Assembly: GCF_048569485.1 (NCBI RefSeq)
Contig: NC_134364.1
Span: 140,379,246-140,443,245, forward strand
Source: Anomaloglossus baeobatrachus
Lineage: Eukaryota; Chordata; Amphibia; Anura; Aromobatidae
Length of the DNA stretch: 64,000 bases
Direction of reading: 5' to 3'
Under the pieces are notes generated by a model. That model worked only from the letters and a program-made list of their open reading frames with translations. It was not told the origin of the DNA and did no database searches. This document shows, piece by piece, positions 56,021 through 64,000 of this stretch. Both the position numbers and the translations under genes were made by a program. Positions within the stretch are counted from its first letter, which is position 1, and every line of letters starts with the position of its first letter.

Positions 56021-56781
56021 TGTGGCGCCCCTGAGGCTTCAGTCGCCACAGGGTACTACATCTCACTTAAGGTGCAGTACTCATCCCGGGTAAGGAAGAG
56101 GTTAATTGCTGGTGTTCACCACATTCACAAACCACACACAGTCAGGTGCTTTTCCACTGGGATTGGCCTAAGGTACACAGGGTGGTGGCCATCACGAGGC
56201 ATGGGACTTTCCCAGTAACTAGGACAATCACCATGGGGGCGGGCACCACTTGGGGAAAAGGAAGGAGCATCTTCGCACTTGGTCAGTTTTACCCCGGGCA
56301 CAGCTTGGGGTAAGGAACACAGTCAGGACCTCGGTCCAGGCATTTTCTTCCTCACACTTCTGGAGCACTGCAAGATCCGCAGCTTGGAGCAGGTAGCTCA
56401 GCCCCGGGCTCTAGACAGCTACAGGGGATTCCAGGGTCTGTGGAGAGTGCAGGAAACACTCGCAGCCCATTCCACATTCCATCCACGGGATTGGAGGGAC
56501 CCGGACCCAAAAGGACACACAGTGGGAACACCGGCGGTGACCTCCGAATTATCCAGGATCGGCTGGGGTCCGTGATGGCAGAGACCGGCACTCCAAGGAT
56601 GACAACCGGACTGTGAGTAAAAGACCTTGAATAACAACCACTGAGTCAGCCCTTCATTGCCGTCGCCCCTGTGCTCTGGCGCCAACGGCCACTACCACCC
56701 CCATCATCCTCCCTGGGACCTAGCTCTACCTGTAGAGAGCTGAACCATACCGTCTGCGACATCATCCGCCCCAGAGGACAT
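56021..56781 (+). mobile_element. LTR-like insertion, CGCCCC variant
   Basis: Begins TGTGGCGCCCCTGAGGCTTC immediately after the minisatellite; resembles the LTR at 7114. The right border is unclear: the sequence gives way to CA-type repeat after GAGGACATCTTACA, where TACA could pair with TATA before the left end. No internal region. Confidence 0.55.
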
Positions 56782-57480
56782 CTTACATACATAGACACAG
56801 ACATACGCAGACACTCAGACAAATGCATGCAGACAGGCTCACAGATGTGCATACAAATACAAATAGGCATAAACACACATAAAGACTTACACACACATGA
56901 AGACAGGCACACATATGTAGATACAGAAATGTGCAAATACCCACATGTATGCTTACATACATAGACACACAGACACATACATACACAAACACACACACAG
57001 ACAGGCACACGTACATATACATGCACACAAAGAAAAACAGGCAGACAGGTGCACGTAGACAGACACATGCACATATTCACACAGCCATGCACATAAACGC
57101 AGACATGCACCGACACACATACATAATCATGCAGACAGACTCGCAAACACATACAGACATGCACAAGAACACAGCCAGGCACATGCACGCACGCAGACAC
57201 ACACATATGTAGACATGCAGACAAACCAATGCACAAGAATGTACACATGCACAGACACACAAGCACAAGCATGCACACATATGTAGGCACATACGTGCAT
57301 ACAGAACGCAGTCAGGCACATGCACCGACGAGCAAAAAGACATAAGACATTCAGGCACACGCATATGCAGACATACACAAGAATGCAGACAGGCACATGC
57401 ACAAAAAATGCAGACATGCATATGCACTAATGTACAGGTATGCATACATACACACACGTATACCAATTATACTCATTTAT
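56782..57480. repeat. Degenerate ACAGACACACAT microsatellite region
   Basis: About 700 bp of irregular ACAYAGACA and CACATGCA motifs. Cysteine/valine-rich minus-strand and histidine/threonine-rich plus-strand frames of up to 214 codons are by-products of composition. Confidence 0.9.
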
Positions 57481-57810
57481 ACAAAAAAGTCATATAAATA
57501 AACATATAAATATACACAAACATACACATATATTAGGGGAGCTTTTACCTTCCCTCGGCTTGTCTCTGGTCATGAACAATTGGAGGCAAAGTTCAGCCCC
57601 AGCTGATATATAGAAATAGTAAGCCTTGGTACAGCTGCTGGTGGAGACGCCTGGGGCCCCCTGCCCTAGCCAAGCCTGCGGTTACCAGCCTGGGGCTAAC
57701 CAGTCCTTTATAAAAGACGGGGGGCCCACAAATGAACAGGGGCCCACCGGGTGATCCCTCGATGCCTCGGTGGGGCAGTCCGACCCTGTATACAGCATTT
57801 TACTGTGTAA
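57481..57810. other. No recognised feature
   Basis: About 330 bp without tandem structure; a short GGGGCCCACC-rich segment at 57715-57750 is the only notable composition. Confidence 0.45.
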
Positions 57811-58307
57811 AAGTCCCTAAGCCGATCTGTATAACTAAAAAAGACCTTTTATTATACTCCCCTGCTGGGTGGTTCAGTCTGATGGGTGTCTCTGATCTTG
57901 ATTTGGCGCCTCCTCATTGTGGTGCTCCTTCGCTGCTTCATGTGGATGATGCGTCATATGTCATCCACACAGTGTGCTCCATTGCACTCCTGCGCACTTT
58001 TTTCTGATGTGCTGTGGGCAGAGCAGAGTACTATAGTGCCCAGGTTTAGGGAAACATCAAAGAAAGCCCGTGCATGCCCACTAGAAAATTTTGCTCTGCC
58101 CTCTGCAGGGCAGAGATAACTGCACAGGAGTACAATGGAGGACGCTGTGTGGATGACTTAGTACAAGTCATCTACACAAAGAACAGTGATTGAAAGAAGA
58201 GAGGAGGCGCTGGATCAAGATCAGCGGCGCCTTTCGGACCGGACCGCTTCACAGTTGAGTATAATAAAAGGTCTTTTTTTATGTTATACAGATCGGCTTG
58301 TGGACTT
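57811..58307. mobile_element. Foldback MITE with TAA duplication
   Basis: AAGTCCCTAAGCCGATCTGT at the left is inverted at the right as ACAGATCGGCTTGTGGACTT. Arms of about 100 bp also pair AAAAAGACCTTTTATTATAC with GTATAATAAAAGGTCTTTTT and GGCGCCTCCTC with GAGGAGGCGCT. TAA flanks both sides (57808-57810 and 58308-58310). 497 bp, no coding. TIR and TSD suit a Harbinger-type assignment. Confidence 0.75.
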
Positions 58308-58310
58308 TAA

Positions 58311-58850
58311 GCGGGCTTTACACGCTACAATAAATCTTACGATGTGTCGGCGGGGTCACGTCGTAAGTGACGCACATCCGGCATCGTAAGTAATATTGTA
58401 GCGTGTAAAACCTACGTGCGATTGCGATTGAACGAAAAAACGTTCATCACATGCACGTCGTTCAAAAGCTAAAAATTGTATGTCGGGTTGTTCAATGTTC
58501 TCGAGGTAGCACACATCGCAGTGTGTGACAACCCGGGAATGATGAACAGATCTTACCTGCGTCCCGCGGCTCCCGCTGGCAATGCGGAAGGAAGGAGGTG
58601 GGCGGGATGTTTATGTCCCGCTCAGCTCTGCCCCTCCGCTTCTATTGGCCGGCTGCCGCATGACATCGCTGTGACGCCGAACGTCCCTCACACTCCAGGA
58701 AGTGGATGTTCGCCGCCCACATCGAGGTCGTATGGGAGGTAAGTACGTGTGACGGGAAATAATCGTTTGTGCGATACGGTCAACAAATTGACCGTGCCGC
58801 ACATACGATGGGAGCTGGTACGATCGCATACAATATCGTATGCGTAATTG
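58311..58850. mobile_element. Harbinger-type MITE (copy C), right end missing
   Basis: Left terminus GCGGGCTTTACACGCTACAA follows the TAA that also ends the neighbouring MITE. Shares GACGCACATCCGGCATCGTA and the GC-rich core with copies A and B. The right terminal repeat is absent near 58850, where LTR-element sequence begins. Confidence 0.7.
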
Positions 58851-60795
58851 GAGGTGACAAAGCACGTAATGTTTGAGGAAGGGTATGTGTCGGCAGAGGT
58901 AGCACGCAGCCGCAAAGAGGCGTTTCTACGGGACCCAACCATATACTATTAAAGAAAAAAAAAAACGTTAATACTGAAAAGTTAACGATGCCATAGAATT
59001 GTTAGGTATCGGTGTTTTCGTCTGTTATTTTTCACAGTTTGTTGTTTTCCATATAGAAACTGCTAGAAGATGAGTGCTTAATGAAACGGTTTTAATTAAA
59101 AGGGAAAGTAACCTGATTTTCCTCTAGATTTGCTACAAGTGTACAACCGGTACATGGACTTTGCTAATTTTTCAAGGACTTCGTTGTTTTAATAATTAAG
59201 TAAAAATGGACCATGGTCACAGATACTGGCGTGACCAACACAAACTCTTGTTTAGTACATAATTGCACCTCCTGTGCCCACAAGAGTCGTCTGACACATC
59301 CCGGGACCTTATCCCGGCCAAGGACCTATTTAGGTTCCCAGGGGAACCAGGTTGTTGGGGTGGGGGGTTATTGGGATCCGGGACGTTGGGATTGGACTGT
59401 CACAGGAAGGGAATGCAACGGGGTAGGTTGGGTCCCCGCTGCCATCAAAACCGGAGGCATCCCACTGCTGGCAGATGAACTCTAGTTTGGTAACGTTCAA
59501 GAAAAAGAGCCTCCCTAATGTGGGATGAACCTGTTAGATAAATGTTATTTATGTTAAACTTTTTTTCCTTACAAGTTTAATAAATGCTTGGTATCCTGTA
59601 GCTCGCGGACGAGCTACGTTTAACCAAGGGGGAATGTGACGCCCTGGCCTATCAGGTCATCACAAGGGTGCCGTGCAATCTGCCCTTCTGCATGGTACTC
59701 GCTCCTCCTTGGTTACGGGTCCTGTTCCTTTGGTGTTGCTAAGAACAGGTATACACAAATCCTGAGGAACACACTGCATCACACCCACCAAACACCCATT
59801 GGGTGGCCTGAGGGAATAGGGCCACCCAGATGGGGGGATGGTAGAAGGAGGGCCAGAAGTGTCAGAGTAGTCAGAGAGTGTCAGTGAGCCATGACAGGAC
59901 AGGTCACTCTGCGGAGCTGGGCTCCTGTACCCGTCCCAGGTGCCAGACGTTGGCCTGGTCTGGAAGGAGCTGGAACCCCAGTCGCAGGGGGTAGTGACAG
60001 GGGGCACGGTACTGCCACGGAGGGCAGACCGGCGGCCTTCTGCTACAACCGGGCAGGGGCCAGGGCACGACTGGGTACGCGGACTCTAGGCTGGGAAGGA
60101 GCTTTATACAGCCCTTTAATTCACCCGACGATAACGGAATCTTCACGAACCGTTCTCCACCCGCTCCAAAATCGGGGTACTAGCACAACGAGGGGGATAG
60201 GACTTCCCAAATCCGTCCAGAAAATCCCAGGCGTGAACTCTGAGAGCAAGCTCACTTTGCTAGCCACGCAGGTGAGCGGGACCCGAGTAGTTTCAGGCGA
60301 AAGGGATCCACACAGAGAAAGCACAGTGCCAAGGGACAAGGCTTCAGACCAACCAGCAACCCCAAAAGGGCACGGACCCGGCGTGCTCACCCAAAGGTTG
60401 CAAGGCATTCAGGACTTTGGGTTACCCGGTGTCAGTGTCAGCATCTCTGGACTGTGTGAGTACATTGTGCCCCACTGCTCCCAACGGGTCCCCAGCCAAC
60501 CATCACCGAGCCCCGGGACACCATTCCCCTGCCCACGAAGGGGTTAACATCACAAGCTGCCATCCCATCGCTCCCGGGCGCTCTCCTCCAAACGCAGCAG
60601 GGGTGGTATCCCGCCTTACCACGACCCATGGGTGGCGTCACGAACACTATCCAATCCTTTCACCCCCTTTTGTAAATATCTTTTCCCCTTTTTTCATTTC
60701 GAGTGGCTGCGCGATCCCGCCTTGGGTCCGGAGACCCCCTCGAGCCACTGTGGATCTGGATCCGAGCAGCCCGTCGGCTGTCACGGGGCGGCACA
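58851..60795 (+). mobile_element. 3' part of an LTR retrotransposon with its 3' LTR (LTR-F)
   Basis: Internal sequence (58851-59634) ends in the polypurine tract AAGGGGGAA and is followed by an LTR beginning TGTGACGCCCTGGCC at 59635 and ending near CGGGGCGGCACA at 60795. The tail GCTCGCGGACGAGCTAC followed by the tract parallels GCCCGCGGACGGTCTGC before the 3' LTR at 53286, so both are one superfamily. The 5' part of this copy is missing; it is a broken fossil. Confidence 0.75.
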
Positions 60796-61040
60796 TGAAC
60801 AATGGGGCCATGTCATTATTTTTTCATCTTTTAGACCTTTACTGGCCAGCCACGCTGTGGAGTAGTTGGATGCATGTGATGGAGCATTGTCCTGCATGAA
60901 AATCATGTTTTTCTTGAACGATACCGACTTCTTCCTGTACCACTGCTTGAAGAAGTTGTCTTCCAGAAACTGGCAGTAGGTCTGGGAGTTGAGCTTCACT
61001 CCATCCTCAACCCGAAAAGGTGCCACAAGTTCATCTTTGA

Positions 61041-62474
61041 GGATACCACTAGGGCTGAGCGGGCCCGGGCTGTAAATGTCTGGATCCGCGCGGTTTCAGC
61101 ACTATTCCTGGGCCCGATCCGGGCCCGGGATTCCGGCTGCAGGATTCGGAACTGGCAATTAATAAAAAATGAAAAAATAAAACAGTAAATAAATAGCGTT
61201 TCATACTTACCAGACTCTGTCATGGCGGCACACTTGCTTTCGGGTCGCGCTTTCACTTCCTGTGCTGTCACATAGCTTTCTGTGTTTTCCCCGCCCATCG
61301 GCCGTCCTCTCAGCCATGATTGGTTCCTGGCTGACGCACCCCCAGCCTGTGACAGTGTCTGCCGTGCAGTCATCGCTTATCGCGGTCAGTACTACACTGC
61401 ACTCAGAGCGGGCGGTCGTGCTCTATGGCTGCTCGCTCTAACATGTAGCAGAGCCGGAGGTGTCGCCGCGGGACTTCTCCTGTGGATTACGTCGGAGCTG
61501 CAGGGTGTTTGCGGGTGATAAAGTGGTGAAGGAGGAGTGTTTTGTATTTTATTTCAAATAAAGGATTTTTCTGTGTGTCTGTGTTTATTTACTGTCACTT
61601 ACAGGTTTGTGTGATGCAGGTATCTGATAGACGCCGGCGCCATCACAAACCTAGGGTTTAGCAGCAGCTATGTGCCGCTATTAACCCCTGCTATTACCCC
61701 GACTGGCACCGCATCACGCCAGCGGGAAGAGCTGGTATCGCACCGGTATATCGCATCTAACAGATGCGACCATACCGGACAGCTGCGGGCTGAGGATATA
61801 CCAGCCCCCGGCCGGCGTTATCATGGCTGGATGTGAAGATTAGGGGGGACCGCACGTCATTATTTTTTTTTTATATATATTTAAAAAAAAAGCAAGCGTT
61901 TTTTTTCTACGTCGCAGTCACACTTGTGAGCAACCCCCGCGAGTCTGACATCGCAGAACAGCTGCACACTTCTGACAGGAGCATGCATGTGTTTCTAGGT
62001 ACATGCACACTCATGTTCAGACAGCAGCAGGCTGTGCCGGGTGATGTCAGACCCGCACGAGTCTGACAGCGCATCACCGGCACTGCTGCACGCTTCTCAC
62101 AGGAGCGTGCATGTGTTTCTATTTACATGCACGCTCATGTTCAGACAGCAGAATATGGTGTAAAAATCCCAGCATCAAACTTGCATCCCCTGGCCCCCAA
62201 AAATAAAAAAAAAATTAAAAAAATCTGCCACAGGTGGAAATTTGGTGTTGAAAGCTGCTGCAGGCGATTTCAGCACCACATGTGCACCTCCTGGCAAAAA
62301 AATGCGGCAAAAATTGCGGAAAAATAACCGCGATTTTTTACCAGGAGGTGTAGATTGGATGCAGGATTATGGTGTAAAAATCCCAGCATCAAATTTGCAT
62401 CCCTTGGCCCCCAAAAATAAAAAAAAAAATTAAAAAAAATCTGCCACAGGTGGAAATTTGGTGCTGAAAGCTGA
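61041..62474. other. Nested repeat block in the Tc1/mariner remnant
   Basis: Begins CTAGGGCTGAGCGGGCCCGG. Contains the paralogue of 39900-40570 at 61360-61880, a GAGTCTGACA/GCATGCATGTG pair of similar segments near 61940-62130, and a direct duplication of about 100 bp (GGTGTAAAAATCCCAGCATC at 62157 and 62371, 214 bp apart). Probably part of one non-autonomous DNA element, class unknown. Confidence 0.5.
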
Positions 62475-63125
62475 AGGCAACCATCCGACCAGCAAAAGGA
62501 AATACAGCTACCGCCACAGCTAGAGTTCTAAGAGCCAGAGCCTGCGGGCAAAAGGGCTCCTCCGGCACATATACACGCTGGGGAGCGGGTTACCGGTGGG
62601 AATCCATCGGGACCGAATATATACAAAGGTGCAGGGAAAGGCAGCCACCACTAACCGTCCGGGAGAAGACACAGCAGCCGACTGCGGGACCCGTCCATCC
62701 AGCCATTTGGTTTACCAGAGACTTTGCGTACATTTGTGGCTGAGTGAGTACTACCGTGCCGTCCGGCACCGCGCTGCGCAGTCCAGGCGACCCTGCACCT
62801 TGCTAACCCTGCCTCCCCATCACTTCACCGGGCCCCGGGACCACCAACCCCTACCCACGAAGGGGGAAAACAACATCCCAGCTGCTTCCTACCATCTCTC
62901 CCGGGATCCCTGTCACCAGCAGCGGTGGTGCCCAACCTCATCACAACCCGTGGGTGGCGTCACTGACCAAATCCCCAAGCCAAACTACCCCCCTTTCACT
63001 CACGGGCGAGGAGCGCCGGCTCGAGTCCCCGGATCCGGCCCACTGCTCGAGCCACCGAGCAGCCATCGCAGCAGCGCCGGACCCGAGCGTTAGCGAGCGC
63101 AGCGGTGTCCTCCCCGCCCGCGACA
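62475..63125 (+). mobile_element. Left-truncated LTR of the 4-bp-TSD family (LTR-I)
   Basis: Aligns with the right half of LTR-D and the 53286 LTR (GGGGAGCGGGTTACCGGTGG near 62580, GGTGGCGTCACTGACCAAAT near 62953) and ends CCCGCGACA at 63125. The left part is missing. It directly abuts transposase N-terminal sequence. Confidence 0.85.
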
Positions 63126-63295
63126 ATCACGCTTCAAACGTTTGGCAATTTCAAGACTACTGCATCCCTCTGCAAGACAGCTCACAATTTTGGACTTTTC
63201 AGAGACCGTCAAATCTCTCTTCTGATCCATTGTGCCAAAGGAAAGGAAGTTGCCTAATAATTCTGCACACAGTGTATACTGCACATGTCGCGGGC

Positions 63296-64000
63296 GGAGG
63301 AGGGGACGCCGCGCTCTCCCACTGCTCGGGTCCGGCTGCCGCCGCGGCCGCTGCTACCTGCCGCTGCTGCTGCTCGGTGGCTCGAGCGATGGGCCGGATC
63401 CCGGGGACTCGAGCGGCACTCCTCGCCCGTGAGTGAAAGGGGATTGGGTTTTGGGATAGTTTATTGTCCGTGACGCCGCCCACGGTTGTGGTGATTAAGT
63501 GGACACCACCGCTGCTCTGTCTGGGGAGCCCGGGAGTGATGGTATGGAGCAGCCAGTTGTTGATTTGCCCCTCCGTGGGTAGGGGGTTTGGTGGTCCCGG
63601 GGCCCAGTGATGGGGTTGGAATGGTGGACAGGCGGGTATGGGGCCTGTGGAGGTGCAGGGGCGCAGGGGCAGCGCTGTGCCGCACGTCACGGAGGTACTC
63701 ACTCAGCCAGTAAACACGACACAGTTCTCGGTAAACAAACGGCTGGTTGGACGGGTCCCTCGGACGGTTACGGTGCTGATGTTCCCTGCAGTTAGCGGTG
63801 ACGGTCTCTTCCCTGCGCCTATGTAAAGTCTTTTTGGTATCGATGGGTTCCCACCGGTTACCCGATCCCCGGTCTGGACATGAGCCGGAGGAGCCCCTCT
63901 CTTGCCCGCAGGCGCTGGCCCTGGGAAACTGGTGCCGTGGCGGTGGCGGTGTCTCCGCTTAACGGTCGGACTGTTGCCTTCAATCGGGACTTGGTTGTTA
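63296..64000 (-). mobile_element. LTR of the 4-bp-TSD family (LTR-G), runs off the window
   Basis: Begins TGTCGCGGGCGGAGGAGGGG and continues to the window end; it reads on the minus strand. Nearly identical to LTR-D (41546-42778) over the visible part. Whether it is solo or attached to an internal region lies outside the window. Confidence 0.88.

Larger units (their letters stand above)
60796..63230 (-). pseudogene. Tc1/mariner transposase fragments
   Basis: The ATG at 63230 opens MDQKRDLTVSEKSKIVSCLA and EGCSSLEIAKRLKRD, a first helix-turn-helix. The second piece reads ILKDELVAPFRVEDGVKLNS, then QTYCQFLEDNFFKQWYRKKS and FMQDNAPSHASNYSTAWLA with the second catalytic aspartate, and KIMTWP where the SPDLNPIEN block should follow. 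The middle third, including the first catalytic D, is missing, as is the C-terminus after MTWP. Non-functional. Confidence 0.8.
60796..63295 (-). mobile_element. Tc1/mariner remnant, split, minus strand
   Basis: The transposase N-terminus is at 63126-63230 and the catalytic region at about 60796-61040, both on the minus strand and in the right order. The DNA between is foreign (repeat block plus LTR-I). LTR-F abuts the left side and LTR-G the right, so neither terminal repeat is complete. Confidence 0.75.

Noticed and set aside
56646-57466. Cysteine-rich minus-strand frames resembling secreted small proteins
   Set aside because: Composition of the ACAGACACAT microsatellite; the same codons repeat with no cysteine spacing pattern.

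Overview
This is vertebrate intergenic DNA, most likely from a frog with a large genome (inference from the repeat types, not from a marker gene). It has no prokaryotic-style gene packing, no host exon I can defend, and no tRNA or rRNA gene. Almost every kilobase is a transposable element, a tandem array, or an element inserted into another element. Many insertions can be proved from the sequence because target-site duplications (TSDs) match on both sides, or because the interrupted element resumes after the insertion.

Layout. 1-1320: 37-bp minisatellite. 1321-8305: a Sleeping-Beauty-like Tc1 remnant split by three LTRs, the first itself split by a 3.5-kb hAT element. 8370-9176: Ty3/Gypsy pol and L2-like LINE scraps. 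9540-17210: a Penelope-like retroelement with inverted ends, split by a 4.6-kb TTAA-flanked element full of tandem repeats and hairpins, and by a solo LTR. 17231-20284: a transposon end, a diverged tandem duplication and low-signal DNA. 20285-34512: a host minisatellite of about 40 bp interrupted by a Tc1 element, a solo LTR and a CR1-like LINE piece. The LINE piece holds a Harbinger-type MITE, a 3.65-kb hAT (with a Tc1 inside) and a 27-bp coding-derived minisatellite, which in turn holds a young gag-protease LTR element. 35494-39418: a third hAT containing a Harbinger-like element containing a solo LTR. 39473-43041: another composite DNA element with a solo LTR. 43567-46421: a Tc1 element whose transposase gained 24 in-frame copies of a 30-bp repeat. 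46970-56020: minisatellites hosting an LTR element that encodes a cold-shock-domain protein, and a solo LTR. 56021-64000: further LTRs, MITEs and a broken Tc1/mariner element.

Two open reading frames look protein-like over their full length. One (30359-32176) is a Gag-protease with SAP-like, SCAN-like, two CCHC and retropepsin motifs. The other (51950-52648) ends in a clear cold-shock domain of the Y-box type inside an LTR element with no visible reverse transcriptase. The second is the best candidate for something undescribed. A recurring LTR superfamily (starts TGT, ends ACA, 4-bp TSDs, CGCCC near the start) accounts for at least ten insertions, nearly all solo LTRs.

No pathway or operon is present. 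The interest lies in element content, nesting order, and tandem repeats born inside transposon coding sequence.
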